The notes under the pieces are model-generated. The model was given only the letters and a program-made list of their open reading frames with translations. It ran no database searches and was not told where the DNA came from. Below, one piece after another: positions 53,388 to 60,855 of a DNA stretch of 64,000 nt. Source of the stretch: an uncultured Rhodospirillales bacterium (GTDB taxonomy: Bacteria; Pseudomonadota; Alphaproteobacteria; CACIAM-22H2); assembly GCA_937926175.1 (NCBI GenBank), contig CALANV010000050.1:1-64000 (forward strand). The letters are read 5' to 3'. The position numbers and the translations under genes were made by a program. Every line of letters begins with the position of its first letter. Within the stretch, counting starts at the first letter, position 1.

Positions 53388-53816
53388 GTGCGATCACGTA
53401 TGGAGATGCAACTGGCGGCCGAGCTGCCCGAAATCCATCGGGTCGGTGAAGCGGTCGAGCGCTTCTGTGAAGAGAACGGCGTTCCACCGTCGGTCGTTCA
53501 GCACATCAATCTGGCCTTCGACGAGATCCTGACCAATGTCATTTCATATGGCTTCGATCCGGCCGGTCCGAAGGACCTCGCCATCAGTTTGGCCATCGAT
53601 GGTAACGCGCTGCGCGGTTCGGTCATCGACAGCGGGCGCCCCTTCAACCCCCTCGAACGGCCCGAGCCAGACATCAATGCCGATCTCGACGATCGACCGA
53701 TCGGGGGGCTCGGCATCTTCCTGGTCAGGAAGCTGATGGACCATGTCGAGTATCAGCGGGTCGAGGGTCATAATTGCCTGACCTTCTCAAAACGACTGGT
53801 GTCCACGGAATCATGA
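53388..53816 (+). CDS. RsbW/SpoIIAB-type anti-sigma factor serine kinase
   Basis: A 142-residue GHKL ATPase. GTG 53388 follows a strong GGAGGAGGG site. The N box is LAFDEILTNVISYGF with Glu46 and Asn50 at the SpoIIAB positions; the G1 box is IDSGRPFNP (80-88) and the G2 box GGLGIFLVRKLMD (107-119). Such kinases bind a sigma factor and phosphorylate a STAS antagonist. Neither partner is in the window. It leads the operon that also encodes a SpoIIE-type phosphatase, its logical opponent. Confidence 0.88.
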   Translation: MRSRMEMQLAAELPEIHRVGEAVERFCEENGVPPSVVQHINLAFDEILTNVISYGFDPAGPKDLAISLAIDGNALRGSVIDSGRPFNPLERPEPDINADLDDRPIGGLGIFLVRKLMDHVEYQRVEGHNCLTFSKRLVSTES

Positions 53817-53976
53817 CCGCCCGGCGATCAGACAGAACAATGGGGCAGCGGTCTCATGCCGGCATTGCCGGGCGTGCTATCCGACGGCATTCGGGCGGCT
53901 GCCCTCTCGTCATGTGGGGCCGGTGCCCGAACGAAATGATCGTCGCTGCGGTCTTGAGCTAAGACACGCTTGGCCG

Positions 53977-54798
53977 ATGCCGGCACCATACCAGGAATCG
54001 AAAGCGTCATTCGGTTTGCGGGCACGATTCGCGCTCTGCTTCGCGACAGTCGTCATCGCCGTACTCATTGCCGCCGGAACGCTGACCGTCGATCAGGTAG
54101 ACCGATCGCTTCGTGACGCGGCGCGGACGCATCTGTCTTATGTCGTGACGCAGATAAGAGACGATATCGAGGCCGGCATGAGCCTCGGCTTCGATCTCAC
54201 CGAGCTGAGGCAAATTCAGGATTGGCTGATTCGCGAGGCGCGTCAGCAGTCAGACATCCGGTCGATCCTCGTTTTTGACGAGCACGGCATCATCCTTTAC
54301 AGCACCAATCCCGCCGAGATCGGTGAGAAAGTACCGTCTTCATGGCAGCACGCGGCCGCGGCCAGTTCAAGGCAGGTCTGGCATCTCCTCGAAGACGATA
54401 CCCTGACTGCCGGCGCGTCGTTCTTCACGAATTTCGGGACGATATCCGGAACCATCGCTCTTCGCCTGCCGGTTGCAAACATCGCCCTTCAGACCGAACG
54501 TTTCGGGTGGAAGCTTGCCGGCGCAGGACTGGTCGTCGCCTTCATTAGCCTCGTCATCGTCGCATTCGGGGCGGGGTTCATCATTCGGCCGTTGTCGAGC
54601 AACGCGGGGGCAGTGGCAGCAGCGCTTGGCACGCTTGCCCGGTTCGGCATTACCGACCCGCAAAAGACGACCGGGCCGTCCGGACCTTCTGTCGATGTGT
54701 TTCCCTGGTACGGTCGCTTCGAGGCGGCGATACGGGGGCATCTCGCCCGCCTGAAGGAGGGCGAGATCGAAATCAGCCGGCTCGATGAACAGGCTTGA
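53977..54798 (+). CDS. Two-helix membrane sensor-like protein
   Basis: From ATG 53977 the protein has 273 residues: a first membrane helix (ALCFATVVIAVLIAAGTL, about 19-36), a periplasmic part of about 140 residues (ILVFDEHGIILYSTNPAEIG is Cache/PAS-like), a second helix (AGAGLVVAFISLVIVAFGAG) and a short cytoplasmic tail without a kinase or methyl-accepting domain. It resembles the 62850-63698 protein in layout and motif (IRSILVFDEHGIILYST against TDLVDIHDETGRILFSS). The next gene starts 3 bases later. Probable role: ligand sensing for the following HAMP protein. Confidence 0.7.
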   Translation: MPAPYQESKASFGLRARFALCFATVVIAVLIAAGTLTVDQVDRSLRDAARTHLSYVVTQIRDDIEAGMSLGFDLTELRQIQDWLIREARQQSDIRSILVFDEHGIILYSTNPAEIGEKVPSSWQHAAAASSRQVWHLLEDDTLTAGASFFTNFGTISGTIALRLPVANIALQTERFGWKLAGAGLVVAFISLVIVAFGAGFIIRPLSSNAGAVAAALGTLARFGITDPQKTTGPSGPSVDVFPWYGRFEAAIRGHLARLKEGEIEISRLDEQA

Positions 54799-54801
54799 AA
54801 C

Positions 54802-56250
54802 ATGACGGCCATCGCATCGACGCACCTCCGGCGTTTGTGGCTCGGGTTTGGCGCGCTCCTCCTGCTGGTCGTCGTGTCGGGGGCGGCCGTCATGTCTTTC
54901 CTCGGTTTCCGATGGGCCGCCGACGAAGTGGTCAGCGCGCTCGATCAGCATGCGATCGCGGTCGCGCGCTCAGTCGAACGGCCGCTGGTGAGGGCCATCA
55001 GTCTCGGCATTCCCCTGGCCGAAATTCCAGGCGTACCGGCTTTTCTCGAGCGACGGCTCCATGCCGCACCGGGTATCGATTTCATCGCCGTCGTCGATGC
55101 GACAGGTGGTCTGCTGCATCAGGTCGGCAGTGAGCCGGGCGGCTCTCTCGACCAGGTACTTGCAAGCGACGCGCTGCGCCATGATTTCACGGAGACGGAT
55201 TTTCATGTGGCGACCGACCACATCCATTCGATCGCAGTCGGCACGGACTTCGTTTTTGCAGTACCGCTGTTAGACGACGGCGCTCCTGCGGGTTTCGTCC
55301 TGGTCGGCGTCGATCGTTTTCAGATCACCGACGAGCTTGCGACGCCGATCCTGTGGCGGATTGTCGTGCTCGGCCTGGTTGCGCTCGTCCTCGTCGGCGA
55401 GTTTCTTGCCTTCGCCGTGCATACGTTTTGCACGGCGCCGGCAGGACGATTCGCTCACTTGGCCCAGGAGGTGGCCGCGGGACGACTTGAAAAGCTGTCG
55501 GCGCGCTACGGCGACGACGAGTTCGGCCAGTGCTTCCGTGCCTTGAATGCCCTGATCTTCCGTATTCGCGACGATTTCCAACGCTTTTGCGCCCATGCCG
55601 AGGAGGTCAGCAAGGCCGTCTTCGATGCCGGCATCGCGGCGCGGATCGGCGAGGTTCGCGCCGACGTCGACCGGCATTTCGGCTCCGGCATGACGGCGGT
55701 GCCGATCCGTTGGGCTGCCGGTGATGCTGCCGACATTCATGTGCCGGTATTCCTGTGTTGGACGGCAGCAGCCCTGTTGGCCGCGCAAGCGGGTGCCGGT
55801 TCGTCCGGCACGGTCTTGATCGCCGTCCTCTTGGGTCTTGCAATCGGCACGCTGCTGCCGGTCACTCACCCGAAGATGCCATCGCTTCGCCACGTGGTCG
55901 CCGCCGGCAACCTTGCGGGCGCCGTCGGCGTGGCGGCGATAATGTCACTGGCCGATGGAAGTGCAGCCTGGATCGGTCTTGGTCTGGCTGGTTTCGGCGC
56001 CGGCCTGACTGCGCGAGCGGCAGGTCGGTACGTGCGGGAGGCGGCGCTGGAATCCCATCGTAAAGATACTGTCCGCAGCGTCGGCTTGCGCTGCCTGTCC
56101 GGGATTCTCGTCGGTTCTCTTTCGGGCGGCTTTCTCGTGGTTGAAGCGGCGTCTCTCGTGGCGGCTCTGGCCGGGATTCTGACGCTGCTCGGTACTGCGG
56201 GGGCGCTCCGATTCATGGTCGAGCGCCCGGGTATGAGCAGGCGTGGTTAG
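54802..56250 (+). CDS. Sensor-HAMP protein fused to half of an MFS transporter
   Basis: A 482-residue membrane protein. Helix 1 (about 12-34) and helix 2 (about 188-208) bracket a Cache-like periplasmic domain (IDFIAVVDATGGLLHQVG). A HAMP-like segment follows (RFAHLAQEVAAGRLEKLSAR, about 212-262). The last 170 residues form about six helices that align in order with the first half of the MFS part of the 60856-62847 protein: PSLRHVVAAGNLAGAVGVAA, WIGLGLAGFGAGLTARAAG and CLSGILVGSLSGGFLV. The second MFS half is missing. The stop overlaps the next gene by 8 bases. A signalling rather than transport role is inferred. Confidence 0.7.
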   Translation: MTAIASTHLRRLWLGFGALLLLVVVSGAAVMSFLGFRWAADEVVSALDQHAIAVARSVERPLVRAISLGIPLAEIPGVPAFLERRLHAAPGIDFIAVVDATGGLLHQVGSEPGGSLDQVLASDALRHDFTETDFHVATDHIHSIAVGTDFVFAVPLLDDGAPAGFVLVGVDRFQITDELATPILWRIVVLGLVALVLVGEFLAFAVHTFCTAPAGRFAHLAQEVAAGRLEKLSARYGDDEFGQCFRALNALIFRIRDDFQRFCAHAEEVSKAVFDAGIAARIGEVRADVDRHFGSGMTAVPIRWAAGDAADIHVPVFLCWTAAALLAAQAGAGSSGTVLIAVLLGLAIGTLLPVTHPKMPSLRHVVAAGNLAGAVGVAAIMSLADGSAAWIGLGLAGFGAGLTARAAGRYVREAALESHRKDTVRSVGLRCLSGILVGSLSGGFLVVEAASLVAALAGILTLLGTAGALRFMVERPGMSRRG

Positions 56251-58372
56251 ACTCATGCTTTTGCGCACGCGCGTCGTCATCTTTGCAAGTTTTGCGCTGA
56301 TTGCCGCCGTCGCGGCCGTCATTGCGATCGGTCAGGCTCGTGACGCCATCCGTGGCGCGCGCGAAGAGAAGCTTCGGCTCGAAATGTATCGCGCCGTCTG
56401 GAGCCAGATCCTGATGGAATCCGGTCAGGCCGTCGAAGGACGGGCCGCGGCATGGCTTTCCGATCCATCAATCGTGGCTGCGCTCGATCGCCGGGACGTG
56501 GGAGCATTGTCCCTTGCTTTGTCGGAGCCGGTATCGCAAGCCGGCAAGGTCGGCGAAGGTGTGCGTCTCGATCTGATGTCGACGGATGGAAACATCATCT
56601 ATTCGTCGGCGAGTGCCGTCGTGCCGACTCCGCTCATCGAGCGTTCACAGCTTCAGGATGTCGTTACCGGCAAGCAGAGGCTGCGTGGCATTGCCCGCAT
56701 GGACCAGACGTTGGTCTCCATCGTCGCATTTCCCATCATCACGGGCGGGAAAATCCACGGCGCGGCTGTCCTCGCGAGCGGCCTGACCATCCCCGTGCAA
56801 CGCCTCTCGGCGCGGCTCGGCGTAGAAGTATATGTCGTGGATCGAGTCGGCCAGATGATCGTCGGTTTAAACAGGGCACGTTGGACTTCTCTCCAGACAA
56901 AAATCCCGCTGGAGGAAGACAGGGTCGTCGAGGTTGAGGCGGACGGCCGGCAATTGTCTGTCGCCAGTACCGTCATTACCGGTCTCGGCGGGGGGCGCAT
57001 CGGCAGCCTGATATTGATCGAAGACTATACGGAGGCCGCGACCACGCGCATGCTGCGGCGATACGCCTTCGTCATTGGCACGGCCTTGATCATCGTGATC
57101 GCGCTCGTCCTTCTCCATCAGTACATGCGCCGGGCCTTCCGACCTCTTGACGTTGCGATAGGTGCCCTGAACGCACTCAGCCAAGGAGACACGCGAGTCT
57201 ACGAAGAGCTGAAGGCCGGCGACGACGAGATCGGGCGTGTGGCCGGGGCTGTCGATCTGTTCCGCGTGAAGTCCCTTGAACTCGAGCGGCTCGCCAATCA
57301 GCGCGAGCGGCGCCGTCATAGGCAGGCACGCTTCATTCGCCGCCAGATGGAATCGCTCGCCGCCACATTGGATGACGAGGCCCGGCAGGCGATACTGGAC
57401 GATCTGGTGAGAATCCAGGGCGCCGCGGCGACGGTCGACTCCGTCAACGACGATCTCGGCCTGATCGCCGTTACCTTCGAACGTCTGGCGGACCGGATCA
57501 GCAGTCAGCAGAAACGGTTGACCCAGCTCGTGAAGGAGTTGCAGGAAGCGTTGGCGACCAAGACCCAGTTCGTCGCGCTTCAGCAGGAACTGAGTATCGC
57601 ACGCAACATACAGCTTTCTGCTTTGCCGAAGGTGTTTCCCGATCGGCACGAGGTGGACCTTTCGGCGCGGATGATCCCCGCGAAGGAGGTCGGCGGCGAC
57701 TTCTATGACTTCTTCTGGGTCGGTGAGGACAAGCTCGGCATCGCCGTCGCCGATGTCTCCGGCAAGGGAATTCCGGCCGCCTTTTTCATGATGATTTCGC
57801 GGACGTTGCTGCGGGCGACGTGTCAGGCGGAGAGAGGGCCGGGCCGCTCCATGGAAATGGTGAATAACCTTCTGGTCGATGACAACGAGCAGATGATGTT
57901 CGTTACCTGTTTCTACGGGGAGCTCGATCTTCGGAGCGGCCGGTTCGTCTTCGTCAATTGCGGCCACAATCCGCCGCTTCTCGTCGGACACGACGGTAAC
58001 GTGAGGCCGCTCGGTACTGGCGGTGGGATGGCGCTTGCGGTCTTTCCGGACGTTCCCTACGAGGAGCAGGAAGTGACACTGCATCCAGGCGACGCCATCG
58101 TTCTCTTCACCGACGGCGTCACCGAGGCCTTCGACCGGAACGGAGAGTTGTTCGGCAATGACCGTTTGGTTCGGTTGATGGCACAGGAAAGGATAAAGAG
58201 TGCCGCTCAAGGCGTCGATCGGGTAATGACCGCGGTGAACGAGTTTGCCGACGGTGCGGCACAATCCGACGACATTACCTGCATGGTCCTGCGCTATCGG
58301 GGACCGGTCGGGGCAGCGGGGATTTCCGGTTCTTCGGGCGACACGGCTGTCGCGGAGATGATTGGCCGATGA
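56243..58372 (+). CDS. Sensor-HAMP-SpoIIE (PP2C) phosphatase
   Basis: A 709-residue membrane phosphatase. Two helices (about 10-30 and 278-298) enclose a large periplasmic double-Cache-like domain (DLMSTDGNIIYSSASAVV, VEVYVVDRVGQMIVG). HAMP (about 300-350) and a coiled coil lead to the PP2C domain with the metal-binding segments MIPAKEVGGDFYDFFWVG, GIAVADVSGKGIPAAFFMM, LFTDGVTEAFD and QSDDITCMVL. It should dephosphorylate a STAS protein and so oppose the RsbW kinase. GTG 56243 is used here; ATG 56255 is the alternative. The end overlaps the GNAT gene by 4 bases. Confidence 0.9.
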   Translation: MVRLMLLRTRVVIFASFALIAAVAAVIAIGQARDAIRGAREEKLRLEMYRAVWSQILMESGQAVEGRAAAWLSDPSIVAALDRRDVGALSLALSEPVSQAGKVGEGVRLDLMSTDGNIIYSSASAVVPTPLIERSQLQDVVTGKQRLRGIARMDQTLVSIVAFPIITGGKIHGAAVLASGLTIPVQRLSARLGVEVYVVDRVGQMIVGLNRARWTSLQTKIPLEEDRVVEVEADGRQLSVASTVITGLGGGRIGSLILIEDYTEAATTRMLRRYAFVIGTALIIVIALVLLHQYMRRAFRPLDVAIGALNALSQGDTRVYEELKAGDDEIGRVAGAVDLFRVKSLELERLANQRERRRHRQARFIRRQMESLAATLDDEARQAILDDLVRIQGAAATVDSVNDDLGLIAVTFERLADRISSQQKRLTQLVKELQEALATKTQFVALQQELSIARNIQLSALPKVFPDRHEVDLSARMIPAKEVGGDFYDFFWVGEDKLGIAVADVSGKGIPAAFFMMISRTLLRATCQAERGPGRSMEMVNNLLVDDNEQMMFVTCFYGELDLRSGRFVFVNCGHNPPLLVGHDGNVRPLGTGGGMALAVFPDVPYEEQEVTLHPGDAIVLFTDGVTEAFDRNGELFGNDRLVRLMAQERIKSAAQGVDRVMTAVNEFADGAAQSDDITCMVLRYRGPVGAAGISGSSGDTAVAEMIGR

Positions 58373-58875
58373 AAAAGCGCATCGACGACGCCGTCATACG
58401 GGACTTTGTCGACGGCGACAGCGAAGAACTCAAAGCGCTTTGGCGCGCGGCGGGGCTCGGCAACTATCCCAATCACCCGGATCAGGATCTGGAAAACATC
58501 CGTGCAACCGGTGCCGGGCGGATTTTCGTCATGGAACGCGACGGGCAGCTCGTTGCGACGGCGACGGCCGCAATGGACGGCCATCGTGGCTGGATCTACT
58601 ACGTTGCAGTCGCGCCGGAGTACCAGCGTCAGGGACTCGGACGGCGCATCATCGAATATGCCGAGTCCTGGCTGATGTCGGCCGGCGTTCCGAAGGTCCT
58701 GTTGCTGGTGCGCGACACGAACAGTGCGGTCGCCGACTTTTATGAGGCGCTGGGTTATGTGCGGGAGCCCTGCTTCGTCATGGGGCGATGGCTGCGGTGC
58801 CCCGACGCAGATGAAGCCGTAGCTTCCAAGACGGACGGGGCAGCCGTAGCCGCGCCGGAACGTCGAGCCGGCTGA
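58369..58875 (+). CDS. GNAT-family acetyltransferase (YpeA-like)
   Basis: A 168-residue N-acetyltransferase. The acetyl-CoA motif is YYVAVAPEYQRQGLGRRIIE, followed by KVLLLVRDTNSAVADFYEAL and GYVREPC, the usual motif B order for RimI/YpeA types. Its ATG overlaps the phosphatase stop (ATGA), so it belongs to the same operon. Acceptor unknown. A 200-base gap to the convergent operon follows and holds nothing recognised. Confidence 0.88.
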   Translation: MKKRIDDAVIRDFVDGDSEELKALWRAAGLGNYPNHPDQDLENIRATGAGRIFVMERDGQLVATATAAMDGHRGWIYYVAVAPEYQRQGLGRRIIEYAESWLMSAGVPKVLLLVRDTNSAVADFYEALGYVREPCFVMGRWLRCPDADEAVASKTDGAAVAAPERRAG

Positions 58876-59076
58876 TTCTTCGAAGGTTGATGGAAGGGGA
58901 TATGAGTGCCGTCACCTGTCCCGTGACATCCGGGGCCGGTATCGGCATCTCCTCATGAAATCCAGGCTGCGATCGGCCACGCCCGCCGGCATTCGAAGCC
59001 GGTTGCCGCAGCCACGTGCCGAATTTTCCGTACTCGACGGATCGTCATCGGCGCGGGGCGGAAAGCCGCGGCGAGA

Positions 59077-59826
59077 CTATGGCTGAAGTGCGTCCGGTAC
59101 CGAACGATCGATTCGGGAAGGCAGGGCGAATCCGACCAGCGCCTTGCCGTCGCGTCGCACGCGTTGATAACCCCTGAAGCCTGCAGCGAGAAGTTTCCGT
59201 TGTCCGTCGATGTCGTCCGATTCGCAGAGCTGAAACGTGCTTTCGTCGAAGGTCACGTTTTCCGTGACGTCCTTGTGGACGAGATAGCGCCGCCGGCCAT
59301 CCGGGAAGTCGGCGATGACCCTGAGATGAAAGCCTCGCTGCATCAGGTTGCTCCAGCTCGCTTCGTTCCTCGGCGACACCATGGCGCCGAAGTGCCGACG
59401 GCCAAGGCGCAATCCGTAGTCGATCCGCGCCTGGATAAGGCCATTATGCAGGCCATGCTGGCGCCAGCGGGATACGACCATGCAGCTCGCGAGGTGTGCG
59501 AACTGGTCCGGTTCGAGTTTGAGCGCGGCCACCATCTCGGCGTGGTCGGTACCGGACAGGCCGAGCGCGCCATAGGCGATCAATTCGTCCGCCTCGAATA
59601 TACCGATGGTAAGACCGCAGGCCGCAATATGATCTTGGACGAACGCCGGCTCTTCCGGCACGTAATGGTCGGGGTCGTCGAGTTCGGCAATGACTTGGCG
59701 ACGCAGTTCGATTATCGCCGGCAGGTCGGCCATCCCGAGCAGGCGGATGCTCAGGCCGTGCGGCAGCCAGCCGGTTGCTGTCACGTCCGGTTCGTTTCTG
59801 TTCGATATCTGCGTGCCGAAGGCCAT
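59077..59826 (-). CDS. GNAT-family acetyltransferase with C-terminal extension
   Basis: A 249-residue protein. The N-terminal domain is GNAT-like: LSIRLLGMADLPAIIELRRQ, a strand GIFEADELIAYGALGLSG, and the degenerate coenzyme A loop VVSRWRQHGLHNGLIQARID, where the R-x-x-G-x-G pattern is R-Q-H-G-L-H. About 70 further residues follow (HKDVTENVTFDESTFQLCES). It is the last gene of the minus-strand operon, 3 bases after the binding-protein gene, mirroring the GNAT that ends the opposite operon. Confidence 0.75.
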   Translation of the reverse strand: MAFGTQISNRNEPDVTATGWLPHGLSIRLLGMADLPAIIELRRQVIAELDDPDHYVPEEPAFVQDHIAACGLTIGIFEADELIAYGALGLSGTDHAEMVAALKLEPDQFAHLASCMVVSRWRQHGLHNGLIQARIDYGLRLGRRHFGAMVSPRNEASWSNLMQRGFHLRVIADFPDGRRRYLVHKDVTENVTFDESTFQLCESDDIDGQRKLLAAGFRGYQRVRRDGKALVGFALPSRIDRSVPDALQP

Positions 59827-59829
59827 CGG

Positions 59830-60834
59830 CTAGTCGGTCAGTACTTCCGCGAGACTGAGCAGACCGATCGGCGGATAAACCTCGATCTGTCGCGCCACGC
59901 GCATATTGATCAGCAGAGAGAAGCGCCGAAGCGTTTCGATCGGCACTTCCCGAGGCGAGCGACCCTCCACAAGGATCTGTTCGGCCTTGAACGCGGAGAA
60001 GCGGCCGATGCTGATCGCGCTGCTGAACAGGCCGACCAATGCGTTCGAGCGCCGCACGATGCTCTCCGTCGCCGAAAACGTCGGCAAACGATGCTGAATT
60101 GCCGCCGCCGTCAGCCGGGCGCCATTGGCGACGGCAACGAACGTGTCAGGGCCGATGTAAAGGAAATCTGCCTCCTGCTTGGCGATTCGTTCCACAAGGT
60201 GCGGGATGGCGTCACCGTTCGGCTTGCCGTCGACGATCGGAACCGCTTCGGGAAGGAGTTGAATGCCTCGGGCCGCGGTCAGCTCGGTCAGCTTCTTCAT
60301 CGTCAGGACCGCGTTCTCCTCGTGCGGATTGTAGATGATGCCCAGGCTTCTGATGTCCCGATAGGCGGATATCGTGTTCAGCTGCACCTCGAGCGACGCA
60401 AGGTGCACGACACCGGTCACGTTGCGGTTGGGATGATCCAGATCGGTGACGAGCCGGGACGCGATCGGATCCGTCACCGTGGCGAAGACACCCGGAATGT
60501 CCATGACGTAGCGTTCCGGATCGCCGTCGTACGGTCCGAAAATGGCCAGTGTGGTCGGGGTTCCCCAGGTGTAGACCAGATCCGGGCGTACAGTCTTGAT
60601 CTCCTCGATGATTGCGGCGATCCGGCTCGGGTCACCATGGGTCGGGCGGAGGATGAAGTCCGCTTCGATGTTGCGGCGTGTGAGGAACTCCTGAAAACCG
60701 ATTTCGGTGTCGGTCGCCTGCTGGGGCACCACCATATAGATGCGGCGGCGTCCGCGGGAAGCTACGGCCGGTCCGGCGACAGCCATGCCGGTAGCTGTTG
60801 CTCCAGCTAGAAGCAAGAAGCGGCGGCGATTCAT
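59830..60834 (-). CDS. ABC transporter substrate-binding-like protein (ABC_sub_bind)
   Basis: A 334-residue exported protein. The signal MNRRRFLLLAGATATGMAVA has a twin-arginine-like start and cleaves near AVAS (about 26). The mature part has the DUF534/ABC_sub_bind two-lobe pattern: PDLVYTWGTPTTLAIFGPY, NRNVTGVVHLASLEVQLNT, SLGIIYNPHEENAVLTMKKL and LYIGPDTFVAVANGARLTAA. No permease or ATPase is nearby, so it may hand ligand to the sensor domains of the neighbouring membrane proteins. It follows the HAMP-MFS gene by 21 bases. Confidence 0.85.
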   Translation of the reverse strand: MNRRRFLLLAGATATGMAVAGPAVASRGRRRIYMVVPQQATDTEIGFQEFLTRRNIEADFILRPTHGDPSRIAAIIEEIKTVRPDLVYTWGTPTTLAIFGPYDGDPERYVMDIPGVFATVTDPIASRLVTDLDHPNRNVTGVVHLASLEVQLNTISAYRDIRSLGIIYNPHEENAVLTMKKLTELTAARGIQLLPEAVPIVDGKPNGDAIPHLVERIAKQEADFLYIGPDTFVAVANGARLTAAAIQHRLPTFSATESIVRRSNALVGLFSSAISIGRFSAFKAEQILVEGRSPREVPIETLRRFSLLINMRVARQIEVYPPIGLLSLAEVLTD

Positions 60835-60855
60835 GCCGAATATCCTCTTCAGGTC

